NCBI GenBank assembly: GCA_020629175.1
Contig: JAHDDU010000031.1
Span: 1-35,983, forward strand
DNA length: 35,983 bases
DNA from: Flavimaricola sp.
GTDB taxonomy: Bacteria > Pseudomonadota > Alphaproteobacteria > Rhodobacterales > Rhodobacteraceae
Reading direction: 5' to 3'
Below the pieces are notes generated by a model that saw only the letters and a list, made by a program, of their open reading frames with translations, searched no databases and was not told the DNA's origin. The stretch's first letter is position 1. The number at the start of each line of letters is the position of its first letter. Positions 6,773-15,612 of this stretch are shown piece by piece. A program made the position numbers and the translations under genes.

Positions 6773-8835
6773 TGGGCGGTATCACCGTGTCTATATATGT
6801 CGCCTGTAAGCCAAGCGGGCCAATCTCGCTCAAAGAATGACTTATCGCCGCCGTAGGAACGGTTCGACACTTTCGTGACGATAATGTCAGACCCATCCAA
6901 TCGAACCCGCAGTTGACTGTACTTGTCAGCCTCCCGCTCGGCCCGAAAGCGAACGTCGTGTAAGGGTCCATGCACCGTATATGGCAAGGCATCGCCGTCC
7001 GGGTCACAGATCGCTCGCGCCCCCCGACTGCCGCCACCCTGCACGATATAGTGATCCAGAGCGGTCAGAACGGCCTCGGATGCCAAGGCCATCTGTTGCC
7101 ATTGCAGCACGCGCGCAATCTCGGAAGGGCGCTGCATTCCAATGCCTTTCGCGCGAATTTTCGCGTTTAGGGCAATCGCCCCGGACAGTGCTCGGGCGAC
7201 GTCGGCCGCGGCGCACAAGATACCCGCATGATCACTCATGCGGGCCTGAACCTCGGCGCGGATCGCCTTCCAAGTAAGCGTAGTATTGGCAGACAGCAAT
7301 TTTTTGATCTCGGCAACAGCCACTTTGGCCCCGCCAAAGGCATCCGCCTGTGACGGCTCAGGCGCTGCATCCTTGGATGCGATGTGTTCGGCAACCCGGG
7401 TCCCAAAAACCTGGCCTGCATTCAGGGCCGAACCACCGGGACGGGTCACCCCATGTGTGCCTGAGGCTTCGCCAACCGCGTAGATACCTTGGATGTTTGT
7501 GCGCCCCCAAGTATCGACAGCGATCCCGCCGTTCATGTGCTGGTTGTTCACTGCAAATTCGAGCGGCTCTGCGGTGATGTCGACCTTGTAGCGCTTATAG
7601 AGCTCAATCGCGAGCGGGTTCATATGCTGCAAGCGGTCGATCGGCAGCGAGTGATTGGCACCGGCGTTTTGCAGATACGTGTAAACATCGGCATCCAGCC
7701 GATCGAGACTGAACGGCACATCAATCGCTTCTGGGTTGCGGTTAAAATCCATGAACACCCGCCTGCCCTTTTGGCTTTCACGGAAGATCGCAAGATCCAC
7801 CAAACTGGATTGGAAATCCAGCATCCGGCTTGCATGGAAGGGCCACTGATACCCTTTGCGAAAGATGTTCGACGCCATCTCTTGAGTGGTGCGGTAGTAG
7901 TCGGCAAGGAAGTTATGCTCTACTCCTTTGGCATCCATGGAATAAATGTGCGGGATCACCTGCACGTAGGTGCCCGACAGATTCCATGGAAACCCTTCTC
8001 GGCGGGTGCCAATGCCAAATTGGCTTTCGGTGATGTTGGTCAGCTCAAGACCCGCCTCCAAGGCCAGCCCCAAGGTGCCAAAACAGCCGTTCGGGAAAAC
8101 GCTGTCCCGATACATCTCCCCCGGACCACCCGCCGCAAAGACCAGCGCAGCGCAGGTATAGATAGCCAGACCATAAGGGTTCGCATCGCTGCCCTCTTTC
8201 GGTCGGATGGTCAAAAGTCCTGTGACGCCTTGCTCGTCTTTTAAGACCTTAATTGCCGTAGTGTGATTGAAGAAGGGAATCTCGAGACGGATTGCCTCTT
8301 CCGCCAGAACCTTGACCATCAGACGCGACGTGCGTGGCCCACAGGATGTGGCACGCCCGACCTCATCATGGTCTGTCTGATAGCGCAGCGTGCCACCAAG
8401 GTCGTCTTGCGGCAAAGGCAGGCCAAGGTACTGCAAGGATGCCATCGCACGCACGGACCCCACGGCCTCGATATAAGCGGTGTCCTCATCCATGGCGCCG
8501 CCTGCGCCGATCGCCTTGGCCATATCCTGATAGTTGTCGCCCTGATCTTTAGTGTTGGCCGTGTGCAGAGTCTGCTTGTCAGAGCCGGAACAAGCAGAGG
8601 TTCCGCCCCAGGCGCTCTGGCTGATGATCGTCACATCAACGCCGCGCCGCTTCATCTCAACCGCAGCACGCAGACCAGCCGCGCCACTACCGATCACGAG
8701 CGCGCCGGTACGGTACACGGGCACATCAGAACCACCGACACGCATCGTCTCGGCCAAGACGGGTTCGGGTTTTAGCCGCGGCATTACCACATCAGTCAAC
8801 GCATCAAGAATTTCTTGCGGAACAGACAAAGACAT
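6769..8835 (-). CDS. FrdA/SdhA-like FAD-dependent dehydrogenase
   Basis: A 688-residue flavoprotein. The FAD Rossmann motif VIGSGAAGLRAAVEMKRRG lies at residues 47-65. A second conserved block, MNGGIAVDTWGRTNIQGIYA followed by GEASGTHGVTRPGGSALNA, matches the FAD-binding C-terminal part of the fumarate reductase/succinate dehydrogenase/L-aspartate oxidase family. There is no signal peptide and there are no iron-sulfur or membrane-anchor partner genes beside it, so it is not a respiratory complex II. It more likely oxidises or reduces an intermediate of the imported substrate. It overlaps kdgK by four bases and follows the Gfo/Idh gene by 15 bases. The substrate is unknown; adenylylsulfate-reductase-like and 3-ketosteroid-dehydrogenase-like relatives are alternatives. 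Confidence 0.85.
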   Translation of the reverse strand: MSLSVPQEILDALTDVVMPRLKPEPVLAETMRVGGSDVPVYRTGALVIGSGAAGLRAAVEMKRRGVDVTIISQSAWGGTSACSGSDKQTLHTANTKDQGDNYQDMAKAIGAGGAMDEDTAYIEAVGSVRAMASLQYLGLPLPQDDLGGTLRYQTDHDEVGRATSCGPRTSRLMVKVLAEEAIRLEIPFFNHTTAIKVLKDEQGVTGLLTIRPKEGSDANPYGLAIYTCAALVFAAGGPGEMYRDSVFPNGCFGTLGLALEAGLELTNITESQFGIGTRREGFPWNLSGTYVQVIPHIYSMDAKGVEHNFLADYYRTTQEMASNIFRKGYQWPFHASRMLDFQSSLVDLAIFRESQKGRRVFMDFNRNPEAIDVPFSLDRLDADVYTYLQNAGANHSLPIDRLQHMNPLAIELYKRYKVDITAEPLEFAVNNQHMNGGIAVDTWGRTNIQGIYAVGEASGTHGVTRPGGSALNAGQVFGTRVAEHIASKDAAPEPSQADAFGGAKVAVAEIKKLLSANTTLTWKAIRAEVQARMSDHAGILCAAADVARALSGAIALNAKIRAKGIGMQRPSEIARVLQWQQMALASEAVLTALDHYIVQGGGSRGARAICDPDGDALPYTVHGPLHDVRFRAEREADKYSQLRVRLDGSDIIVTKVSNRSYGGDKSFFERDWPAWLTGDIYRHGDTAQ

Positions 8836-8850
8836 CAGCGTTTCCCCGGC

Positions 8851-10017
8851 TTAGGCCAAATCAACCCACACACGTTTGTCGGATGACGCCATGCAGGCAT
8901 CGACGATCTGACAAATGTGGTGACCATTTTCAAAAGTGGGCCACATCGGAGTGTTGGACGTGATGGATTGGATCACTTCGGCGATCTCGATGATCTTGCT
9001 TTCGTTGTACCCCAGCGCGAAATTCGGCAACGGCAGAAAGGCTGCGTAGGTCGGATGCTCGGGGCCCACGTCAATCTCGCGGAACCCCCTCCTTCCAGCG
9101 GCATCGTCATTGGAATAGAACCGCAGGCGGTTCACCTCATCAAATGTGTAGGCAAGGCTGCCCCTGGTGCCATAGACTTCATAGGTCTGCATGAACTTGC
9201 GGCCGGTAGCGACGCGGCTGAAATCAACCAGGCCCTTTGCGCCGTTTTCAAACGTGCAGATGATGTTTGTGCCGTCCGGGTTCGTCACGTCTCCCCAGTC
9301 AGTGTCATCGGTGACTGGTGGTGGTGCATCGCCATAGCCGAGCCCAGAAACCTTTGGGCGCCTCGGCGCTGTGATGTAGCTGTCCGCAATCAGGGACGAC
9401 ACCTTGCCCACCAGAAACTCCATGAAGCTGAACACATGGCTGCCCGTGTCGCCAACGATGCCAGTAGGGGCCAGATCCCCGTCCGCGCGCCACATATAAG
9501 GGGCCAACGGATCGCCGTAGATATCGATGTGCTGGCAGGCTTTGAACAGCTTAATCTCACCGATTTCGCCCGCGTCGATGATCTCTTTCGCGCGGTCGTG
9601 GATCGGATTGCGGGGAAAGGAATGGCCTACGCGCGTGATCAGCCCCTTGGCCTTGGCTATATCCGCAAGCTCCCGCGCCTGCGCAGCAGTATCAGCCAGC
9701 GGCTTTTCGCAATAGACATGCTTGCCTGCCAGCAGCGCCGCCTTGGCCACATCGTAATGCATGTTGTCCGGCAGGCAGATGTCGATCAGATCGACGTCAG
9801 GGTCGCCCACAGCGGCTTGCCAGTTATCAACGATCGCAGCACCCGGCGCACGGAATGCGAGGTCCGCGGCCGCAGCCGGGTTGGCCTCGACCAGCACGGT
9901 CACACGGGCGGTGCCATTTTCAGGTCCAAAGAAATGAGGAAAGCTCTGGTAGGCCATCGTGTGGGTCTTTCCCATCCACCCTGATGCGCCGAGCACGGCA
10001 ACCCTGACTTCGGTCAT
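8851..10017 (-). CDS. Gfo/Idh/MocA-family NAD(P)-dependent oxidoreductase
   Basis: A 388-residue sugar-type dehydrogenase. The N-terminal nucleotide-binding fold opens with VAVLGASGWMGKTH (residues 6-19). The family's signature EKP, with catalytic lysine K105, is in YCEKPLADTA. A downstream GDTGSH segment provides the Asp/His pair that usually completes the active site. Members oxidise or reduce a ring or side-chain hydroxyl of glucose, inositol or glycosides, or make 3-keto sugars. Here it follows the LacI gene and precedes the FrdA-like flavoprotein, so it probably handles the sugar part of the imported compound. The family is clear; the substrate is inferred only as carbohydrate-like. Confidence 0.9.
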   Translation of the reverse strand: MTEVRVAVLGASGWMGKTHTMAYQSFPHFFGPENGTARVTVLVEANPAAAADLAFRAPGAAIVDNWQAAVGDPDVDLIDICLPDNMHYDVAKAALLAGKHVYCEKPLADTAAQARELADIAKAKGLITRVGHSFPRNPIHDRAKEIIDAGEIGEIKLFKACQHIDIYGDPLAPYMWRADGDLAPTGIVGDTGSHVFSFMEFLVGKVSSLIADSYITAPRRPKVSGLGYGDAPPPVTDDTDWGDVTNPDGTNIICTFENGAKGLVDFSRVATGRKFMQTYEVYGTRGSLAYTFDEVNRLRFYSNDDAAGRRGFREIDVGPEHPTYAAFLPLPNFALGYNESKIIEIAEVIQSITSNTPMWPTFENGHHICQIVDACMASSDKRVWVDLA

Positions 10018-10033
10018 TCCTTTGTCCTTTCAA

Positions 10034-11038
10034 TCAATCACGACTAGAGGCGCGGATCACCAGCCGCACCGGGCTGCGGGCCTCGGCCGGCGGGGCAACG
10101 CCATCTTTGATCCACGCCACGATCTGTCGCGCGGTCGAGGCCGCAAAGTCCGGGATGTTGCAGCTAACGGTTGTCAATGGCGGATAGCTGTCTTGGCTAT
10201 CTTCAATGTCATCAAATCCGACAACGCGCAGCTCACGCCCTGCCTTGATCCCAAGATCGGGACAGGCGGCTAGGACGCCAAGCGCGACGAGGTCGTTAAA
10301 GCAGATCACACCGTCCACATCCTGATGCTCGGAACGCAACTGTACCGCCATAGATCTGCCGAACCCACGGGTCGACTGGCCTGTCAGGATGAGCGGCTCC
10401 AGCCCGCGTTCTTCCAAGACAGACAGATATCCAGCCATACGCGCTTGTGTAACCGGACGCCCTTCAAGGCCCCCGAGGAAGGCAACCTTTTTGCATCCCT
10501 GTTCAATCAAATGCTCCGCCGCCAATCGCCCGCCCGTCAAGTAATCAGGGGCGAGCAAAGGAAACGTGCCACCGTCACGTTCCAGCGTCCGAAAGACCTG
10601 CAAGGTCGGCGTGTTGGCCGCATCCAAGACCGCCAGTGTCGTCGCCTCGTCCCCGTAGGCGGGCGATATGATAAAGCCCGAGACCCCGTGTTCCACCAGC
10701 GATGAAATCATCTGGCTCTGCAACTTGGGGTCTTCGTCCGTATTGGCCAGCACCGTCGCAAATCCTGCCTGCGCCAGTTCCATCTGAAAAAGCGCTGCAA
10801 ATTCCGTAAAGAACGGATTGCGCAGGTCGTTGATCACGAGCCCGATCAGACCAGACGAAGAGGACCGCAACGTCGCCGCCGACCGGTTATAGACATAACC
10901 GATCTCCGCCATCGCTTGGCGGACAGATTTGCGCGTCTCGTCCTTGACCGATGCGGCACCTTGCAGAACAAGGCTCACGGTGGATTTCGACACGCCGGCC
11001 TGTCTGGCGACGTCTAATATGGTAGGACGGCTTTTCAT
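10034..11038 (-). CDS. LacI-family transcriptional repressor
   Basis: A 334-residue LacI/GalR regulator. The headpiece at residues 6-27 (TILDVARQAGVSKSTVSLVL) contains the helix-turn-helix; the hinge region ends near RSAATLRSSSSGLIG, and the periplasmic-binding-like sensor domain follows (LVINDLRNPFFTEFAA, then VGFDDIEDS). It is embedded between the Dabb and Gfo/Idh genes, in the same direction, so it would be produced from the operon it may control. Two CG-centred perfect palindromes at the operon head (24022-24033 and 24045-24056) have the usual form of LacI-family operators and are its most plausible targets. The inducer is probably the imported sugar or an early oxidation product. The operator link is inference. 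Confidence 0.94.
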   Translation of the reverse strand: MKSRPTILDVARQAGVSKSTVSLVLQGAASVKDETRKSVRQAMAEIGYVYNRSAATLRSSSSGLIGLVINDLRNPFFTEFAALFQMELAQAGFATVLANTDEDPKLQSQMISSLVEHGVSGFIISPAYGDEATTLAVLDAANTPTLQVFRTLERDGGTFPLLAPDYLTGGRLAAEHLIEQGCKKVAFLGGLEGRPVTQARMAGYLSVLEERGLEPLILTGQSTRGFGRSMAVQLRSEHQDVDGVICFNDLVALGVLAACPDLGIKAGRELRVVGFDDIEDSQDSYPPLTTVSCNIPDFAASTARQIVAWIKDGVAPPAEARSPVRLVIRASSRD

Positions 11039-11062
11039 GTGTAGGTCTCCTTTGACCCCCTT

Positions 11063-11371
11063 CTACACGTCGAGGTCGAGAACCAGAATGCCGTCGATCC
11101 CACCGACCGCATTTGCCACAAGTTGGCCGCCCAGCACTTTGTGGTCTTCGTTATCGGCGTAGGTCTGCAAGGCGTCCCAATTGTCAAAGTCGATGACAAA
11201 ACCATGCAGGTAGCCCCGTTCGATCTGTTCGGGGCTTTCGGAGCGCCCTCCGGTAAAGTTGGCTGCACCGGGCAATGCCTCTGCCAGACCAGAAATGCCG
11301 TCGTAGATGTCACGGATGGTGTCTTCAGACACGTCGGGTTTGAATTTGGTCAGAACAATATGGCGGATCAT
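11063..11371 (-). CDS. Dabb-domain (stress-responsive A/B barrel) protein
   Basis: A 102-residue single-domain protein of the dimeric ferredoxin-like Dabb family. The N-terminal strand MIRHIVLTKFK carries the conserved histidine H4, and the later block YLHGFVIDFDNWDALQTYAD is typical of the family. Small Dabb proteins often sit in catabolic operons; some act as cyclases, decarboxylases or isomerases on polyketide-like or aromatic compounds, many have no known role. It overlaps the upstream GMC gene by four bases and is 24 bp from the LacI gene. A role as an accessory enzyme for an unstable oxidised intermediate is possible but not shown. Confidence 0.85.
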   Translation of the reverse strand: MIRHIVLTKFKPDVSEDTIRDIYDGISGLAEALPGAANFTGGRSESPEQIERGYLHGFVIDFDNWDALQTYADNEDHKVLGGQLVANAVGGIDGILVLDLDV

Positions 11372-12963
11372 AGAGGCATTCCTTGGTCTTGTTTGATCAT
11401 GTCGGCAGCTTTCTCCCCGATCATGATGGATGGCGCATTGGTGTTGGAAGAGTTTACGGTCGGCATGACAGACGCGTCGGCGACGCGCAGGCCGTCAATT
11501 CCGTTGAACTGAAGGCGCGGGTTCAGCACGGCCGCATCATCGGTGCCCATGCGGCAGGTGCCTGCACAATGATGCGACGTTTTGGAGTGAACGCAAATAA
11601 AGTTGAAGTAATCCTCGTCTGTTTTCACATCAGGCCCCGGCAGACGTTCAGCCAGGATATATTTTTGCAATGCGGATTGGGACAAAATGTCCTGGACGAG
11701 CTTCAAGCCCCGGATCGACATCACCCGATCATAGGGATCTGAAAGATAGTTCGGATTGATCAGCGGCATGTCCTTGGGATTGGCCGATTGCAGGCGCACG
11801 GAACCGCGCGACCGGGGCCGCAAATGACATGCGTTGAGCGTCACACCGCCATTAGGCATCGCGACAACGCCCGCCTCAATGCCCGTGCCAAGCCCGAGGT
11901 GCATCTGGATGTCAGGGGTTTCGGCAGTCTCATCCGCGTACCAAAAACCACCCGTTTCAAAGAGGCTGGACGCTACGGGCCCCTTCCGAGTGAAGAGGTA
12001 TTGCAGCGCGGCAAACGCACTCAGATGTAACTTGGCAAAGCGATCATAGGTGTGTGGCCCCGTAACTTCACAAATGGCATAGAGATCAAGATGGTCCTGC
12101 AAGTTCGCGCCTACGTTTGACTGGTCATAGACCACCTCGATCCCAAGGTCTGCCAGATGGTCTGCAGGTCCAATGCCGGACAGTTGCAGAAGACGGGGGG
12201 ACCCGATCGCCCCCGAGGACAAGATGACCTCCCGGTCCGCCGTGATGACAGTGCCATCTGCCATCTCGACACCTGTCGCTCGACCGTTCTCAACCACAAT
12301 GCGTTTGACCTGAGCCTTCATCTGGATCGCTAGGTTTTTGCGTCCGCGCGCTTGGCCAAGAAACGCCATCGCAGCCGACGACCGGCGCGCGTTCCTTTGG
12401 GTCAGCTGGTAATACCCTGCCCCGTCCTGCCGTTCGCCGTTCATATCCGCAGCCTGCGGAATGCCGACCTGTCCCGCAGCCTCGATGAAGGCATCGCAGA
12501 TCGGTAAAGGTGCCACGGGCTTTGAGACACCAAGCGGGCCGCCTTTGCCGTGGTAACGACCGCTATAAGTGTCGTTGTCCTCGGACTTTTTGAAGTAGGG
12601 GAGCAAGTCTTCATAGCTCCACCCCTCACAGCCCATCTGCCGCCAGCCGTCATAATCCTGCGCGGCACCGCGGGTGTAGATTTGGGCATTAATAGCAGAA
12701 CCGCCGCCAATAACCTTAGCCTGAGTGTAGGCGAAAACCTTATTCTGCATTGCCTTTTGGGGGGTGGTCGACCACCCCCAGGACCCGATGCCTTTGGTCA
12801 TTTTGGCAAAGCCAGCTGGCAGGTGAAAAAATGGGTGACGGTCACTGCCACCCGCCTCCAGCAACAGCACAGTTGCACTAGGGTCTTCTGACAAACGGGC
12901 CGCAATGGCCGACCCCGCAGACCCGCCCCCAACCACGATGAAATCATATCCACGGGCGGTCAT
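11368..12963 (-). CDS. GMC-family FAD-dependent oxidoreductase (choline/alcohol dehydrogenase type)
   Basis: A 531-residue flavoenzyme of the glucose-methanol-choline family. The ADP-binding motif VVGGGSAGSAIAARLSED is at residues 10-27, and the GMC signature with KVIGGGSAINAQIYTRG follows. The C-terminal active-site pair is a histidine near 465 (SHHCAGTCRMG) and an asparagine near 509 (SSNTNAPSIMIGE). These enzymes oxidise primary alcohols to aldehydes and pass electrons to quinones or oxygen. I chose the start at 12963 because it gives a four-base overlap with the preceding GMC gene and begins just ahead of the Rossmann strand; a longer frame from 13104 adds 47 low-complexity residues inside the neighbour. 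The operon's aldehyde dehydrogenase could act on its product. Confidence 0.92.
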   Translation of the reverse strand: MTARGYDFIVVGGGSAGSAIAARLSEDPSATVLLLEAGGSDRHPFFHLPAGFAKMTKGIGSWGWSTTPQKAMQNKVFAYTQAKVIGGGSAINAQIYTRGAAQDYDGWRQMGCEGWSYEDLLPYFKKSEDNDTYSGRYHGKGGPLGVSKPVAPLPICDAFIEAAGQVGIPQAADMNGERQDGAGYYQLTQRNARRSSAAMAFLGQARGRKNLAIQMKAQVKRIVVENGRATGVEMADGTVITADREVILSSGAIGSPRLLQLSGIGPADHLADLGIEVVYDQSNVGANLQDHLDLYAICEVTGPHTYDRFAKLHLSAFAALQYLFTRKGPVASSLFETGGFWYADETAETPDIQMHLGLGTGIEAGVVAMPNGGVTLNACHLRPRSRGSVRLQSANPKDMPLINPNYLSDPYDRVMSIRGLKLVQDILSQSALQKYILAERLPGPDVKTDEDYFNFICVHSKTSHHCAGTCRMGTDDAAVLNPRLQFNGIDGLRVADASVMPTVNSSNTNAPSIMIGEKAADMIKQDQGMPL

Positions 12964-14444
12964 GCGGCAAACTCCGTCCGGGTGATGTGGCGTCCCGTGC
13001 GCAGCGCAAGGGCGGCGATGGTCAGCGCCGGGTTCACAGCCGCTGATGTTGGTAAGACCGATGCATCGACAATGAAAAGGTTCGGGTGATCGTGACTGCG
13101 GCAATAGCTGTCCACAACGCTGACCGCCGGGTCACTGCCCATCCGGGCTGTCCCACATTGATGCGAGGGCGTGCGCCGGTCAAAAGCCCGGCTCAGCACA
13201 ATCGGAAAGCCGACGCTACGCAAGACGCGTTTCAGCTCGCCCACCAATTGCATGTGCGCGTCCCAATTTGATCGCTGCCAATCCAGCTTGATCTGACCGT
13301 TCTTCAGCGTCACACGACTGTCAGGGTTCGGCAAGTCCTCGGACATGGCATAGAAATCAAAGCTTCGGGACGCGATCCACTGTGCAATCCAGCGGGGCAA
13401 TGGCGTTGTCGCCGTCAGAATGGGTCCTGTGATCTTGCCCAGCATTTGCACGTTGCCAAGCGGCGGGCGCGTGTTGGACGCGTGATAAAAGTCGTTCAAC
13501 ATCAGGGTCTTTTGATAGACGCTTTGGTTCTTGCGCAACGGATGCAAGGCCATGACAGCAGAACAATTATGGTTCATGAAATTGCGACCAACCTGATCAG
13601 AGCGGTTCGCAAGACCCGTGGGGTAACATTCATTCGCAGATCGCATTAGCAGCGCAGCGCTTTGCACGGCACCAGCCGCCACCACGATCAAGGACGCCGT
13701 CAGAACACGGTCCTTTTTCAAACGAACCCCGGTGATGCGCCCGGTTGCGTCGCAGTAAAGCGTGTCAACCTCTGCGCCCGTTTCAAGCCTGACGTTGTCG
13801 TAGGCAAGTGCGCGGGACAGGCCGCAACTCTCTGCATCCATCTTTGCGCCGCAGGTATTGGGATGGGCATCCCATGTGGTCTGCCCCGCGGCCAGCCAAG
13901 ATGACAGATCAACGCCAAGCGGAATAGAGGACGGGTGCAGGCCCGCATCCTTCAGGCGTTGCCGTAACGCCGCCACGTCAGGTTCATCCGGAACAGGGGG
14001 ATGGGGATAATCCCCTGAATGGTCTGGTTCTGTTGGATCATCTGTCGCGCGTCCGCGCACCTGATACATCTCTTCCGCAGCCTGATAATCCGCTTCAAGC
14101 GCGGTATAGCTGATCGGCCACCCCGGCGTGGGCCCGCCGAGATTGGTAACAGCGTCAAAATCGCGGGCGCGATACCGGATCAAGGCCGCGCCATAGAACT
14201 TCGAATTGCCGCCAACATTGTAATAGTTCCCGGGATTGAATGGCCGATCCTGTCCATCCAGCCAGTTTTCCGCAGGGCGGAAGGCGCCGTCCTTGAAAAT
14301 AGCGTCTGCGTCGCGATCCGCAGGTGACGGGCGCAAATGCTCTCCACGCTCAAGGATAACAATCCGCCGGCCGGACGGGGCCAGAGCGGCCGCAAGCGTC
14401 GCCCCGCCCATGCCAGACCCGATAATGATGATATCTGCATCCAT
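12960..14444 (-). CDS. GMC-family FAD-dependent sugar/polyol oxidoreductase
   Basis: A 494-residue GMC-type flavoprotein distinct from its neighbour. FAD motif: IIIIGSGMGGATLAAALAPS (residues 5-24). The C-terminal block HQCGTARMGSDP (from about 428) and the asparagine near 471 in SAAVNPALTIAALALRTG supply the catalytic His and Asn. This C-terminus resembles the large subunits of gluconate, fructose and sorbitol dehydrogenases more than choline dehydrogenase. No signal peptide or cytochrome c partner is encoded nearby, so it is probably cytoplasmic. It overlaps the ATPase stop by one base (TGATG) and the next GMC gene by four. Two different GMC enzymes in a row suggest two oxidation steps, or two substrates. 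Confidence 0.9.
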   Translation of the reverse strand: MDADIIIIGSGMGGATLAAALAPSGRRIVILERGEHLRPSPADRDADAIFKDGAFRPAENWLDGQDRPFNPGNYYNVGGNSKFYGAALIRYRARDFDAVTNLGGPTPGWPISYTALEADYQAAEEMYQVRGRATDDPTEPDHSGDYPHPPVPDEPDVAALRQRLKDAGLHPSSIPLGVDLSSWLAAGQTTWDAHPNTCGAKMDAESCGLSRALAYDNVRLETGAEVDTLYCDATGRITGVRLKKDRVLTASLIVVAAGAVQSAALLMRSANECYPTGLANRSDQVGRNFMNHNCSAVMALHPLRKNQSVYQKTLMLNDFYHASNTRPPLGNVQMLGKITGPILTATTPLPRWIAQWIASRSFDFYAMSEDLPNPDSRVTLKNGQIKLDWQRSNWDAHMQLVGELKRVLRSVGFPIVLSRAFDRRTPSHQCGTARMGSDPAVSVVDSYCRSHDHPNLFIVDASVLPTSAAVNPALTIAALALRTGRHITRTEFAA

Positions 14445-15556
14445 CAGGGCGCGATCCGCATCTCAGTTTCAGGATCAAAGGCAACGGCTTTCTCCATGTT
14501 AACGGCGAAAGCGAAATCCGCGCCGGGCCGCACATCTGCGTCAGACCGCATCCGCGCAATCACATCTTTGCCGCCCAGCGTCATGGTCACAAATGTATCG
14601 GACCCTGCGGGCTCGGTCACGATGATCCGGTTTGTCATCCGCGCAATGTTGGCTGAATTGCGGTCGGCCGCGTCTTCGTCCGTGATGGTTTCGGGCCGGA
14701 TCCCAAGCATGATGTCTCGGCCGTCCCACGCGGCCATATTGTCCTGACTGAAGGGCAAAGCCACCGATGAACCATCATGAAGTGTGACGACAGCCACGGG
14801 TTTGCCACCTTCCACAGCAACCTTGGCTGGCACAACATTCATCGCGGGCGAGCCCATGAAGGTAGCAACAAAGACGTTAGCGGGGCTGTCATAGATCTCC
14901 TGCGGAGTGCCCAATTGCTGAACATAGCCACCATACATGACAGCGATGCGTGTCGAGAGGGTCATCGCTTCGATCTGGTCGTGCGTCACATAAACAATCG
15001 TGGTGCCCAGCTTCTGGTGCAGCTTCTTGATCTCTGTCCGCATATCAACGCGCAGTTTGGCGTCGAGGTTCGAGAGCGGTTCATCGAAGAGAAACACATC
15101 AGGGTCGCGCACCAGCGCGCGGCCCATAGCCACCCGTTGACGCTGCCCCCCTGACAGCGCGCCGGGCTTGCGATCCAACAGCTGCTCGATCTGCAGCAGG
15201 CTGGCGACGTCCTTCATCGCCTTCTCACGCTCGGGCTTGGGGGTTCCGTGCATCTCTAGCCCGAAGGTGATGTTCTGGCCCACGGTCATATTGGGGTAGA
15301 GCGCGTAGGACTGGAACACCATGGCGATGTTGCGCTTGGACGGGTGGACCCCGTTCATGACCTGATCCTTGATGCGGATTTCGCCGCTTGAGATGTCCTC
15401 TAGCCCTGCGATCATGTTCAAGAGCGTGGACTTACCGCAGCCCGACGGCCCGACGAGGACCAGAAACTCCCCCTCCTCTACCGAAATGTCGACCTTATGC
15501 AGCACCTCGACGGCACCATAGGATTTTGTTGTGTTGTCGATATCGAGGAAACCCAT
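14444..15556 (-). CDS. MalK/UgpC-type sugar ABC transporter ATPase
   Basis: A 370-residue ATPase that powers a sugar importer of the CUT1 class. Walker A GPSGCGKST at residues 36-44; signature LSGGQRQR; Walker B FLFDEPLSNLDA; switch histidine in YVTHDQIEAM. After the ATPase domain comes the C-terminal regulatory OB-fold region (GIRPETI onward), usual for MalK/UgpC proteins. The start at 15556 (MGFLDIDNTTKSYG) is preferred since GGAG lies eight bases upstream; a 14-residue longer frame is unconserved. It follows the second binding-protein gene and precedes the GMC genes, completing one transporter with the permeases at 16966-18740. Confidence 0.94.
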   Translation of the reverse strand: MGFLDIDNTTKSYGAVEVLHKVDISVEEGEFLVLVGPSGCGKSTLLNMIAGLEDISSGEIRIKDQVMNGVHPSKRNIAMVFQSYALYPNMTVGQNITFGLEMHGTPKPEREKAMKDVASLLQIEQLLDRKPGALSGGQRQRVAMGRALVRDPDVFLFDEPLSNLDAKLRVDMRTEIKKLHQKLGTTIVYVTHDQIEAMTLSTRIAVMYGGYVQQLGTPQEIYDSPANVFVATFMGSPAMNVVPAKVAVEGGKPVAVVTLHDGSSVALPFSQDNMAAWDGRDIMLGIRPETITDEDAADRNSANIARMTNRIIVTEPAGSDTFVTMTLGGKDVIARMRSDADVRPGADFAFAVNMEKAVAFDPETEMRIAP

Positions 15557-15580
15557 GTCCGTCGCTCCACTTCGTTGGGT

Positions 15581-15605
15581 GGGGCGCGTGAGGACCACAC
15601 GCCCC
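15581..15605 (-). other. Intercistronic hairpin after a binding-protein gene
   Basis: GGGGCG, one mismatch, GTG, a loop AGGAC, CAC, then CGCCCC make a nine-pair stem eight bases past the stop codon of the solute-binding protein. Such stems protect the upstream mRNA and raise binding protein over membrane components. No T-tract follows. Confidence 0.55.
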
Positions 15606-15612
15606 TTTAATT

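Noticed and set aside
8917..9984. Long plus-strand open frame (355 codons) opposite the Gfo/Idh gene
   Set aside because: It is fully antisense to a gene with catalytic motifs and has no start signal or family features.
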